Below are positions 51,440 through 59,818 of a DNA stretch of 64,000 bases, piece by piece. Every line of letters begins with the position of its first letter. Within the stretch, counting starts at the first letter, position 1. The translations under genes and the position numbers were made by a program. Under the pieces are notes generated by a model, which was not told the DNA's origin, ran no database searches, and worked only from the letters and a program-made list of their open reading frames with translations. The DNA lies in the NCBI RefSeq assembly GCF_900089605.1, contig NZ_LT594324.1, forward strand, positions 2,542,001 to 2,606,000. The letters are read 5' to 3'. The DNA is from Micromonospora narathiwatensis. Its GTDB lineage: Bacteria > Actinomycetota > Actinomycetes > Mycobacteriales > Micromonosporaceae.

Positions 51440-52723
51440 TCAACCCGGAAGCAGATGCACCCGCTGGGCCAGAAAGATCACAGTGACCGTGGCGACCAGC
51501 GCAGCGATCACCCAACCCGCCACCCGCAGACCCACATGGATCCGACTCGGACCCACCAACTTCGGATTCCCCGCCGCCAACACCAGCAGGACCAACCCCA
51601 ACGGAGTCGCCACCCCACCGATCAGGCTCGCCGCGAACAACAACCGAATCGGACCGATCCCCGCCATCGCCAGAGCAACGCCGGCCAGCGCCTGCACCAC
51701 GACCACCGCATAGAAACGCGGCGCCTGCCGAGGCGTACGACTCAGCCCCCGCGGCCAACCGAAAGCACTCGCCGTCACGTACCCGCCGCTCGCCATGATC
51801 ACCGGCACCGCGATGATCGCGGAGGCGAGCAACCCACCCGCGAACACCGCACCCGCCAACGGCCCCGCCAGCGGACGAAGCGCCTGCGCCGCCTGCTCGG
51901 CCGTGTCCACATGCTGATGATGCGCGCCCAAAGTGGCACCACTGGCCACCAGGATGCACCAGAAGATCACCGCCGCCAGACCACCGCCCACCAGCCCGTC
52001 GAACTCGCGATACCGCAGCTCCCGCCGGGAACACGGCTCCTCGACCTGCTCCACCGTCTGCCACACGTACATGTAGCTGGTCAGCGTGGTACCCAGAATC
52101 GCCAACATCCCCGCCAGGTGCTCCCGCGTGAACGGCACCGCCGGAACCAGGCTGCCCCGCGCCACCGCCAACCAGTCCGGACGCGCCAGAATCGCCGCCA
52201 GCCCGTACGCGAGCAGACCCAGCATCACCAGCTTCAGCACCCGCTCGACCTCGTCATACTTGCCCCACAGCAGCAGGGCCAGCACCCCCGCGGCGAAGCC
52301 GGGAACCAGCCAACGCGAGTCCACCCCGACCAGCAGACCGATCGCCGCCGCCCCGGCCGCGACATCGGCCGCGACCGTCACCACGTTGACCGCCAGAACG
52401 GAGACCAGGAACAGGACACTCACCACCCGGCCGTACCCGTCGCGCACCGCCCGCTGAAGATCACGCCCGGACAGCACGCCCACCCGCGTGGCGAGAACCT
52501 GCACGACCACCAGCGCCGGCATCATCAACAAGGTCAGCCACGCCAGCCCGAACATCGTGCTCGCCCCGACCACGACCAACGTCGCCACCGTGGTCGGATC
52601 GGTGTCCGCGGCCCCCGACACCAGGCCCGGACCCAGCGACCTGAACCCCAACCCCCGGGAACCCGCCGACGACCCCGCCCCGCGCCTCCCGCGACCGGAC
52701 CGCGACAGCCGCCACCCACCCAT
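51440..52723 (-). CDS. NRAMP-family divalent metal transporter-like
   Basis: The product is 427 aa with about eleven membrane helices. TM1 reads SGAADTDPTTVATL where NRAMP proteins have GPGxxxDPGN; DPTT replaces the metal-binding DPGN. TM6 has AIIAVPVIMAS in place of A-x-x-MPH. Both changes are seen in NRAMP-related transporters of altered specificity (NRMT-like, Al or Mg). The metal is thus uncertain. The ATG at 52723 has GGCGGGGG before it; a GTG at 52744 would add seven residues. Confidence 0.8.
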   Translation of the reverse strand: MGGWRLSRSGRGRRGAGSSAGSRGLGFRSLGPGLVSGAADTDPTTVATLVVVGASTMFGLAWLTLLMMPALVVVQVLATRVGVLSGRDLQRAVRDGYGRVVSVLFLVSVLAVNVVTVAADVAAGAAAIGLLVGVDSRWLVPGFAAGVLALLLWGKYDEVERVLKLVMLGLLAYGLAAILARPDWLAVARGSLVPAVPFTREHLAGMLAILGTTLTSYMYVWQTVEQVEEPCSRRELRYREFDGLVGGGLAAVIFWCILVASGATLGAHHQHVDTAEQAAQALRPLAGPLAGAVFAGGLLASAIIAVPVIMASGGYVTASAFGWPRGLSRTPRQAPRFYAVVVVQALAGVALAMAGIGPIRLLFAASLIGGVATPLGLVLLVLAAGNPKLVGPSRIHVGLRVAGWVIAALVATVTVIFLAQRVHLLPG

Positions 52724-52871
52724 CACGACCCCCGCCGGCGGCACCGGCCCAGCCCGACCCGACGGCCGGACGTCTCACAACCGGCCGCTGCTCGAACCTC
52801 GAACCCGTCGGCGGCCACGCACTCTCAGAGTGTGACAGCGAACCGGCGACCGCGGACGAAGTTCCGGTTCG

Positions 52872-53885
52872 TCAACGAACCGGACCGACCGCCCCAGGCC
52901 CCGACAACTCCGCCAACACCCGGTTGGTCCGGTTGGACCGCACCGCCGCCCGCTGCTGACCCGCCGTCACCTCGATGTACGTCTGCGACGACGCCAACGA
53001 CGCGTGCCCCAGCAACCGCATGATCTCCGCCGCGCTCGCCCCGTCCTCCGCCAACCGGGTCGCGAACGTGTGCCGCAACGCGTGCAGCCGCGCACCACGC
53101 GGCACCCGGTCGCCGATGCCCGCCCGCCGGTAGCAGGACTCCACCAGATACTGCAGCCCACCCCGGCGCAACGGCTCACCCCGCCGGTCCACCAGCAACG
53201 GCGAGTCCGGCCGCACGCTGCGCGCCCCGAACCGACGACGGCGGCTGTCGAGGTAGTCCACCAACACCCGGTCCACGCCCGCCTCGATCGGCACCGTCCG
53301 GGGACGCCCGCCCTTGCCGGCGACGTCCACCCGCCGCTCGCCGGCACGGCCGGCCAGCGACGCCACCCGCAACGCCAGCAGCTCGGACAGGCGCAGCCCC
53401 GCGCAGAGCGCCAACGCCAGCACCGCCAGGTCGCGTTCCGGCCACGGGTCGCGCTGCCGGCCGTCCGCGCGGGCCACCGCGGCCAGCAGCTCCTCCGGGG
53501 TGTCCTCGCCGCGCAGCGGCTTGGGCTGGGGGAGAGGCGTGCGGGGTCGCCCCACCGCCGGCATCGGGTTCCCGGGTACGACGCCCTCGGCGACCAGGAA
53601 CGTGAAGAAGCTGTTCCAGGTGGACCAGGCGCGGTGGACCGAGGCGGCGGCGCGGGGAGCGGCGAACCGGGCGAACGCCGTCCGCATGATCCGGGGGGAG
53701 AGGGCGGTGATCTCCAGCTCGTCGAGGGGGAGGGGAGGGGTGGCGTGCTCGGCCGCGAGCTGGGCGACCGTGAGCAGGTCCCGCCGGTACGCCGCGAGGG
53801 TGTGGGGGGAGGGCTTGCGGGTGGCCCGGGCGGTCAGGAACTCCTCGATCAGTCGCCCTACCAACTCGTCCGGTTTGTCATGCAT
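52872..53885 (-). CDS. Xer-type tyrosine recombinase
   Basis: The product is 337 aa. The N-terminal SAM-like DNA-binding domain (about 1-130) is followed by the catalytic domain with the full set R165 (AGLRLSE), K191 (GKGGRPR), H268-x2-R271 (HALRHTF), H294 (LGHASLASSQ) and Y303 (TYIEV). The layout is that of XerC/XerD. It lies 1.1 kb from a dif site, and its ATG at 53885 overlaps a perfect palindrome with Xer-site geometry. It follows the membrane-protein gene after 8 bp. It may resolve chromosome dimers, or belong to an integrating element. Confidence 0.92.
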   Translation of the reverse strand: MHDKPDELVGRLIEEFLTARATRKPSPHTLAAYRRDLLTVAQLAAEHATPPLPLDELEITALSPRIMRTAFARFAAPRAAASVHRAWSTWNSFFTFLVAEGVVPGNPMPAVGRPRTPLPQPKPLRGEDTPEELLAAVARADGRQRDPWPERDLAVLALALCAGLRLSELLALRVASLAGRAGERRVDVAGKGGRPRTVPIEAGVDRVLVDYLDSRRRRFGARSVRPDSPLLVDRRGEPLRRGGLQYLVESCYRRAGIGDRVPRGARLHALRHTFATRLAEDGASAAEIMRLLGHASLASSQTYIEVTAGQQRAAVRSNRTNRVLAELSGPGAVGPVR

Positions 53886-53904
53886 AAGGGATATTATGCA
53901 TGAT
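53877..53904. promoter_or_regulatory. 28-bp palindrome with Xer-site geometry
   Basis: GTCATGCATAA-GGGATA-TTATGCATGAT: two 11-bp arms separated by six bases, like a dif site (arms ending ATAA and starting TTAT). The inner 8 bp of each arm, ATGCATAA and TTATGCAT, are a perfect inverted repeat. It covers the recombinase start codon and the stop of the upstream gene. It could be a recombination site or an autoregulatory operator. Confidence 0.55.
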
Positions 53905-54940
53905 TTTCGCGTTCGAGTGCTGACGATGCCCGGGGGAGGTCGGGCTGTTCGCCTTCAGGGGACTCGTCCGCGCCGTGCTGGGCTCGGCGGGCCGCCCGCC
54001 ATCCGACGAACGCCAGATGAAGTTGATGCGCGCCGAACCAGCCGAACGGGCCGCTGACCCACAGCGGCCAGCCCCGCCGGTCGGCGACAAAGGCGGCGAC
54101 GAAGCTGAGCGCCGACAGGACCAGGCCCACGATGACCCGTCGTACGGTCGTACGGGTCGGTGCCGGTTCGACGAACTCCCGGGTCCGGCCTCGTCGCTGC
54201 GCGGGTATGCCCGCCTCCAGGCGTTCGAGCTCGGCGAGGGTGCCGATCGCGTGTCGACGGTCCGGCTCCGCGGCGTACGTGGCGATCGCCCGGGCCACCA
54301 GGTCCGGGTCGCCGTCCTCGAACGCGACCTCGTTGCGTGTCGGTGTCCAGCCGGTCATGGTGACCAACTCGGGCCGGGCGTAGCGCAGTTTGATCTGCCA
54401 CCGGTTCTCGCCTCTGACCGGCGGTTCCGGAGCGAGCGCCTCCCAGGGGACGGTCAGCGCGCCGGCCATCTTGCCGGCCTCGATCCCGCTGGGCCGCAGG
54501 GTCAACCCGGCGCCTTGCCACAGCGCCCGCCACATCGCGGCGAGCATGCCGCAGAAGAACAGCCCGGCGACGAGGCCGGCCCAGGTCTCGTGGATGCCCA
54601 CCAGGCAGAGTCCGGCCAACTGCAGGACGAGCAGGCCGAGGAGGAGGTTGCTGGCGTACGGCGGCGTGCGGAAGCTGCGGTCGCGCTCGTCGACCAGGAG
54701 CGTCGCCCAGGGCCGCCGGTTGTGTCGTAGGGCCACGACCACGGCCACGCCGAGCAGGATCGCCATGCTCACGAGGCAGGCGATGTAGATCGGCGCCGGA
54801 TACCCGACCCCGATGATCAGTTCGGCGGCGAACACCCCGAGCCCTGCCACGATGACCTTGCGTCGTCTGTCCACCGAGCGACGGTACGGGTGCCCGGGGT
54901 TGCCGGGGAACGGCCGCCCGGCCCTCTGAAGATCATCCAA
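53894..54940 (-). CDS. Membrane protein with PH-like domain, unknown function
   Basis: The product is 348 aa. Four or more membrane segments are visible: VIVAGLGVFAAELIIGVGY, IYIACLVSMAILLGVAVVVAL, the NLLLGLLVLQLAGLCLVGI area and IVGLVLSALSFVAAFVA. Between them lies a soluble portion with LTLRPSGIEAGKMAGALTVPWEAL, the pattern of bacterial PH-like (DUF3093-type) membrane domains. The C-terminus is charged. Its TAA is 8 bp from the recombinase ATG, so the two are likely cotranscribed. Function unknown. The start at 54940 lacks a clear Shine-Dalgarno. Confidence 0.75.
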   Translation of the reverse strand: MDDLQRAGRPFPGNPGHPYRRSVDRRRKVIVAGLGVFAAELIIGVGYPAPIYIACLVSMAILLGVAVVVALRHNRRPWATLLVDERDRSFRTPPYASNLLLGLLVLQLAGLCLVGIHETWAGLVAGLFFCGMLAAMWRALWQGAGLTLRPSGIEAGKMAGALTVPWEALAPEPPVRGENRWQIKLRYARPELVTMTGWTPTRNEVAFEDGDPDLVARAIATYAAEPDRRHAIGTLAELERLEAGIPAQRRGRTREFVEPAPTRTTVRRVIVGLVLSALSFVAAFVADRRGWPLWVSGPFGWFGAHQLHLAFVGWRAARRAQHGADESPEGEQPDLPRASSALERENHA

Positions 54941-54994
54941 TCCGCTGCCCGGCGGCGACGGATGCGACCGCCGAGGGAGGGCTCACCCCGTCCA

Positions 54995-55022
54995 ACTTGA
55001 CATAATGTACATTATCGAATGT
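54995..55022. promoter_or_regulatory. dif: Chromosome dimer resolution site dif
   Basis: ACTTGACATAA-TGTACA-TTATCGAATGT: on the minus strand the arm TTATGTCAAGT is the conserved XerD-binding half and ACATTCGATAA the XerC half, with a 6-bp centre, compared with E. coli GCATAA-TGTATA-TTATGTTAAAT. It is intergenic, 55 bp upstream of the membrane-protein start and 50 bp before the next gene. It marks the likely replication terminus region. Confidence 0.9.
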
Positions 55023-55071
55023 TCGTTCGGCGGCGGGTCGAGCCCTGCAACTGGGGGCGCCCCTCTTGGGC

Positions 55072-55629
55072 ATGACCGACGACCCGCGGCCGGCCGGCGA
55101 CCATCCCGCGATCCAACCCCCCGGACCCGTCACACCCGTCCCTCATACCCGCCTCAACCCCATCGAGCTCTCCGGATGGGCGCAGGCGACCGTCGTCTAC
55201 ATCGGGTCGGCCGTGGCTGCCGGAGTGCTGGGGAACATCGCGTACGACGGGCTCAAGGCGGCACTCGGCCGGCTGCGACGCGGCAAGGTGTCCCCCGAAC
55301 CCAGGCTCCAAGACCCCGACCTCGTGCTCCTCGCTCGGACAGCGGTCAACGTACGGTGCACGGAACTCGGCATCGACGGGCAGGCCGGTGCCGACCTCAA
55401 CGCCACTTGCATGCCGGTATCCGATGGGTGGGAGGTCCTGTTCCGCCGCCTCCCTCATGGGGTCACGGCCTCCGTCCGGCTGTCGGTCGACGATCAGAGG
55501 GCGGACGTCAAGGCGGAGGTTCGCCTGCCGGAGGAACTGGTCAGCCAGCGCCCCGAGGTGAAAGACGACGGGGGTGCCGTGGGGGTGCTCAGGGCGGCCG
55601 ACGGGTGGGAGCAGTCACCGCCCGCCTAG
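55072..55629 (+). CDS. Hypothetical membrane-associated protein
   Basis: The product is 185 aa. The first ~35 residues are Pro-rich (DDPRPAGDHPAIQPPGP); a single hydrophobic segment follows (QATVVYIGSAVAAGVLGNIAY), then a soluble domain with no recognised motif (LVLLARTAVNVRCTELGIDG). The ATG at 55072 has GGGCATG only, a weak start; a TTG at 55066 is also in frame. It is the first gene after dif. Function unknown. The 274 bp after it (55630-55903) hold no gene I can support. Confidence 0.6.
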   Translation: MTDDPRPAGDHPAIQPPGPVTPVPHTRLNPIELSGWAQATVVYIGSAVAAGVLGNIAYDGLKAALGRLRRGKVSPEPRLQDPDLVLLARTAVNVRCTELGIDGQAGADLNATCMPVSDGWEVLFRRLPHGVTASVRLSVDDQRADVKAEVRLPEELVSQRPEVKDDGGAVGVLRAADGWEQSPPA

Positions 55630-55903
55630 CCCGTGCCCCTGCACGATCCGCACCTCGACCCGGATCTCGTCAAGCCACGGCCCGCCGTACTTGAGATCTC
55701 CGCGAGTCCCGTGGGATTGTTGTACGTCGATGAGCTGCCGCGCGCGGGGCTGACCGCCGTCCAATGGGCAACCGGGAACTGATCCCGGGGGACGGCGACA
55801 AGCACAGGAGAAGTCCGTCCCTGGTCCGCCCGCCGCGCCGCCGCGCCGTCCGGCGCGAACTACCCGTCACCGGCTGGGCGAATCTCTGTCGTGAGGAACA
55901 GTC

Positions 55904-58024
55904 ATGAGAAACCCCAGCATGTACGAATATCGAGGGGGCGCCAGGCCGGCACGCCGCGCCCGGCCTGGTCGACGTCGCTGGACGTCGCTCGCGGCGAGCC
56001 TGCTGCTCGCCACCGGCGCGCTGTCCGGGATCCACCCGCCGAGTGCCGGCGCGGCGACCACCACGGCGATCGTGACCGTGAACGCGCGGGCGGGGCTGGC
56101 GACCATGCCGGACACCGCGCTCGGCGTCAACCACGCCATCTGGGACCAGCACCTCGGCAGCACCGAGACGTCGGACCTGTTGCGGGCCGCCGGCGTCCAG
56201 ATGATGCGGTACCCGGGCGGCTCGTACGCCGACATCTACCACTGGCGGGACCACACCGCGCCCGGCGGGTACGTCGCCCCCGGCACCGACTTCGACACCT
56301 TCATGGCGGCGGTGCGCCGGGTCGGCGCCCAGCCAATGATCATCGCGAACTACGGCACCGGAACCGCGGCCGAGGCCGCGGAGTGGGTGCGGTACGCCAA
56401 CCTGACCAAGCGCTACGGCGCCAAGTACTGGACGGTCGGCAACGAGAACTACGGCAACGGCCACTACGGCTCGGCCTGGGAGGCCGACGACCACCCCGAC
56501 AAGAGCGCGACCCAGTACGCGAAGCTGGTCGTCGAGTACGCCGACGCGATGAAGGCGGTCGACCCCACCATCAAGGTCGGCGCGGTGCTGACCATGCCGG
56601 CGAACTGGCCGGACGCGCTGACCGCCGGCAGTGATCCGGGTCCGTGGAACCAGACGGTCCTCTCCCTCGCCGGCCCGAAGATCGACTTCGTCGACGTGCA
56701 CTGGTACCCGGGTGGCAGCGCCGCCGAGTCGCTGGCCCGTACCGGCCACATCAGCGACGCGATGTACCTGCTCCGGCAGCAGCTCAACCGGTACGCCGGG
56801 GCGAACGCGGCGCGAATCGGCATCAGCTTCACGGAGTTGAACGTCGACGCCGGCCGAAACACCCAGCCGGGTGCGCTGTTCCTGGCCGACGCCTACAGTG
56901 GGCTGCTGGAGAACGGTGCCTTCACGGTCCACTGGTGGAACGTGCACAACGGTATCGGCACGGTGTCGACCGTGGCGGGACAGACCGACTTCGGCGACTT
57001 CGGCATGCTCTCCAGCGGCGGCTGCACCTCGGACGGCACGGTCTGTGAGCCGCCGTTGAACACGCCGTTCGCGCCGTACCACGGGCTGTCGATGATGAAC
57101 ATCTTCGCCCGGGCCGGTGACCAGTTCATCCGCGCCGGCACCGACCAGCCGCTGGTCACCGCGCACGCCGTCCGGCGGGGCAACGGGGAGTTGGCGGTGC
57201 TGCTGGTGAACAAGGACCCGGACAACGCGTACCCGGTCACCATCGACTACGCCGGGTTCACCCCGTCGACCGCTGCGCCGACGGTCTACACCCACACCAG
57301 CGGCGCCACTTCCATCGCCGCCGGCCAGACCGGCACTGCGACCAGCCGTGTCCTGCCGCCGTACTCGCTGACCACGCTCGTGGTGCGCCCGGCCGGTGCG
57401 GTGGCCGGTCAGCCCGGTGCGCCGGGCCAGCCCACCGTGAGCGGCGTGACCGACCGGCGGGCGACCATCTCCTGGCCGGCGGCCGCCGCGGGCAGCAGCC
57501 CGATCGCCAAGTATGAGGTGTACCGGCAGAACGGGGCGATCGGTGAGCAGCTCGGCGAGACGACCGGCACCACGTTCACGGTCGGCAACCTGAACCCCGG
57601 CAGCAGGTACACGGTCAACGTGCTGACCCGGGACACCGCGGGGCGGGTCTCCTGGGCCTCCCCGCCGCTCACCTTCGCCACCGGCAGCCCGGCCGCCAGC
57701 ACGTGCGGCGTCCGCTTCAGCAACAGCACGGACTGGGGCAACGGCTACATCGGCGCGGTCGACATCGTCAACAACGGGGCAGGCCCCATCAACGGCTGGA
57801 CGCTCACCTGGACCTGGCCGACCACCTGGCAGCAGGTGAGCGGCGGCTGGAGCGCCAACTGGGAACAGGTCGGCAATGCGGTGAGGGTCACCAACAACAA
57901 CGACAGCCGGCAGATTGCCGGTGGTGGGGGTAGCACCAGCATCGGCTTCGTCGGCGCGTACAGCGGGCCGAACGTCCTCCCGACCGCGTTCACCCTCAAC
58001 GGCACTCTTTGCACGACCTTGTGA
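55904..58024 (+). CDS. Secreted glycoside hydrolase with FnIII and CBM2
   Basis: The product is 706 aa. A basic N-terminus and hydrophobic segment (WTSLAASLLLATGALSGI), cut near AGAATT, form the signal peptide. The catalytic part is a clan GH-A (beta/alpha)8 barrel of the arabinofuranosidase-like type, with acid/base E181 in TVGNENYGNG and nucleophile E311 in SFTELNVD. An FnIII domain (about 466-555) and a C-terminal CBM2 cellulose-binding module (CGVRFSNSTDWGNGYIGAVD, NGWTLTWTWP) follow. It degrades plant polysaccharide outside the cell. The ATG at 55904 has GAGGA upstream. The exact GH family is not certain. Confidence 0.85.
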   Translation: MRNPSMYEYRGGARPARRARPGRRRWTSLAASLLLATGALSGIHPPSAGAATTTAIVTVNARAGLATMPDTALGVNHAIWDQHLGSTETSDLLRAAGVQMMRYPGGSYADIYHWRDHTAPGGYVAPGTDFDTFMAAVRRVGAQPMIIANYGTGTAAEAAEWVRYANLTKRYGAKYWTVGNENYGNGHYGSAWEADDHPDKSATQYAKLVVEYADAMKAVDPTIKVGAVLTMPANWPDALTAGSDPGPWNQTVLSLAGPKIDFVDVHWYPGGSAAESLARTGHISDAMYLLRQQLNRYAGANAARIGISFTELNVDAGRNTQPGALFLADAYSGLLENGAFTVHWWNVHNGIGTVSTVAGQTDFGDFGMLSSGGCTSDGTVCEPPLNTPFAPYHGLSMMNIFARAGDQFIRAGTDQPLVTAHAVRRGNGELAVLLVNKDPDNAYPVTIDYAGFTPSTAAPTVYTHTSGATSIAAGQTGTATSRVLPPYSLTTLVVRPAGAVAGQPGAPGQPTVSGVTDRRATISWPAAAAGSSPIAKYEVYRQNGAIGEQLGETTGTTFTVGNLNPGSRYTVNVLTRDTAGRVSWASPPLTFATGSPAASTCGVRFSNSTDWGNGYIGAVDIVNNGAGPINGWTLTWTWPTTWQQVSGGWSANWEQVGNAVRVTNNNDSRQIAGGGGSTSIGFVGAYSGPNVLPTAFTLNGTLCTTL

Positions 58025-58117
58025 GATCACCGCTGGTAGTTCTTGTTCGGAGCGGCGACTTCGTTCCGGCTTGAGCCAGCACAGGACGGGACGCCCGCTA
58101 CCGGCCGGACCTGTCGT

Positions 58118-58151
58118 GAGCCCGCCCGCGTCGCGCGACGCGGGCGGGCTC
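58118..58151 (+). terminator. Terminator downstream of the glycoside hydrolase
   Basis: A perfect 15-bp stem (58118-58132 with 58137-58151) with a GCGC loop, 94 bp after the stop. The next 236 bp contain no gene I can support. Confidence 0.7.
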
Positions 58152-58387
58152 GGTTCGTGCGCGCCCGCGGTGGCTCGGACGCACGTCGCATTGCCGCATT
58201 CCCTGCTTGGCGCCCTGACCGTGGTCGGTCACGTGGTGTCGTTGCGTCCGTCCACTGTGGTGGGCATCGTCGGTCCACCGGCGTCAGGTGGGGAGGGCGC
58301 GTGGGCCGACGTATCACCGGGGTTCTCCCCCGCTGTCTGCGCTGGCGTGCCCGCGCGGTGCCGCGTGCGGTCCGGGTGGTGGAGGTG

Positions 58388-59116
58388 TCAGAGGCCGCCG
58401 GCGATGCGTAGGACGGCGCCGGTGGTGTAGGAGGCGTCGGGGCCGAGGAGGAAGGCGATGGCGCCGGCGACCTCGTCGGGTTCGCCGGCGCGGCCCAGCG
58501 GGATGCGTCCGGCGGCGCTGTCGGCCCGGTCGGGTACGCCGGAGCGGGTGTGGATGTCGGTGCGGATGATGCCGGGGGCGACGGCGTTGACCCGGATGCC
58601 CTGGGGGGCGAGTTCCTTGGCGAGGCCGACGGTGAGGGTGTCGGTGGCGGCCTTGACGGCGGCGTAGTGGATGTATTCGCCGGAGCTGCCGAGCGTGGCG
58701 GCGGCGGATGAGACGTTGACGATGGCGCCGCCGTGGGTCATCCGGCGGGCGGCCTGTTGGGCGCAGAGGACGTACCCGATGAGGTTGACGTCGACGACCT
58801 GGCGGAGGTCGTCGAAGCGCAGGTCGGTGAAGGGGCCGATCGGGCTGGTGATGCCGGCGTTGTTGACCAGGCCGGTGAGTGGGCCGAGGTTGGCGGCGGT
58901 GTCGAAGAGGCGCTGGACCTGGTCGGGGTCGCGGGTGTCGGCGGGGACGGCGACGCCACGGCGGCCGGCGGTGTGGATGTCGGCGAGGACGGTCTTCGCG
59001 GCGTCGTGGTCGTGGTGGTAGCCGATGGCGATGTCGTGGCCGGCGGCGGCGAGTCGGCGGGCGGTGGCGGCGCCGATGCCGCGGCTACCGCCGGTGATGA
59101 CGGTGACGTTGGTCAA
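58388..59116 (-). CDS. SDR-family oxidoreductase (FabG-like)
   Basis: The product is 242 aa, a classical SDR: TGGSRGIGAATARRL (cofactor Gly motif), NNAGIT, the catalytic Ser in VNVSSAAATLGS and YHYAAVKA with Tyr-x3-Lys, and PG in VAPGIIRTDIHTR. It reduces a ketone or the reverse using NAD(P)H; specificity unknown. The ATG is at 59116 with GGAGCAGGCC upstream. It is divergent from the peroxiredoxin gene. Confidence 0.92.
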   Translation of the reverse strand: MTNVTVITGGSRGIGAATARRLAAAGHDIAIGYHHDHDAAKTVLADIHTAGRRGVAVPADTRDPDQVQRLFDTAANLGPLTGLVNNAGITSPIGPFTDLRFDDLRQVVDVNLIGYVLCAQQAARRMTHGGAIVNVSSAAATLGSSGEYIHYAAVKAATDTLTVGLAKELAPQGIRVNAVAPGIIRTDIHTRSGVPDRADSAAGRIPLGRAGEPDEVAGAIAFLLGPDASYTTGAVLRIAGGL

Positions 59117-59292
59117 TGGCCTGCTCCCCTGCCCTGGTGGTGCGGGTGACGTTACCGTGGCGGGCGCGCCGCGGTGGTGGAGAGGCTGATCACAGTGGCT
59201 GGGAAGGCGGGCCGCCGGTGGTGTGTTCGGTGGCGGCGCAGGGTTGATCGCCTACGCTCCGGTGGTGTCGGGCCATCGGACGGAGGTGCGCG

Positions 59293-59751
59293 GTGGGTGC
59301 GGGTGTCGGGGATCTGGTCGACGATTTCGAGCTGCCGGACGAGACGGGTACGCCGCGGCGGTTGTCGGGGTTGCTGGCGGCGGGGCCGGTGGTGCTGTTC
59401 TTCTATCCGGCGGCGATGACGCGGGGGTGCACGGCGGAGAGCTGTCATTTCCGGGATCTGGCGGCGGAGTTCGGGGCGGTCGGCGCGCAGCGGGTCGGGA
59501 TCAGCCGTGATCCGGTGCGGCGGCAGGCGGAGTTCTCCCGGCGGCACGGGTTCGACTATCCGCTGCTGTCGGACGTCGACGGTGTGGTGGCGGAGGCGTT
59601 CGGGGTGCGGCGTCGGCTGCCGTTGGGTGCGTTGAGCACGCGGCGGATGACGTTCGTGATCGGTCAGGACCGGCGGGTGTTGGCGGTGGTGCGCAGCGAG
59701 TTGAGCATGTCCGAGCATGCGGATGCGGCGCTGCGGGCGTTGGGGGGCTGA
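59293..59751 (+). CDS. Peroxiredoxin (BCP/AhpC-TSA family)
   Basis: The product is 152 aa. VGDLVDDFELPDETG opens the fold; the peroxidatic Cys is in FYPAAMTRGCTAESCHF (P-x3-T-x2-C) with a second Cys four residues on, as in bacterioferritin comigratory protein. It reduces peroxides with thioredoxin-type donors. The start is the GTG at 59293 with GGAGGTGCGC upstream. Confidence 0.92.
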   Translation: MGAGVGDLVDDFELPDETGTPRRLSGLLAAGPVVLFFYPAAMTRGCTAESCHFRDLAAEFGAVGAQRVGISRDPVRRQAEFSRRHGFDYPLLSDVDGVVAEAFGVRRRLPLGALSTRRMTFVIGQDRRVLAVVRSELSMSEHADAALRALGG

Positions 59752-59818
59752 TCTTCCGGTTGTCGCAGCCGACTGGTATCAAGGCTGCGATCAAACATGT
59801 GTACGGGAGAGGGCTGTG

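Noticed and set aside
53894..55022. A complete integrated phage or plasmid at dif
   Set aside because: Only one recombinase and a membrane gene are present. There are no replication, packaging or transfer genes around them.
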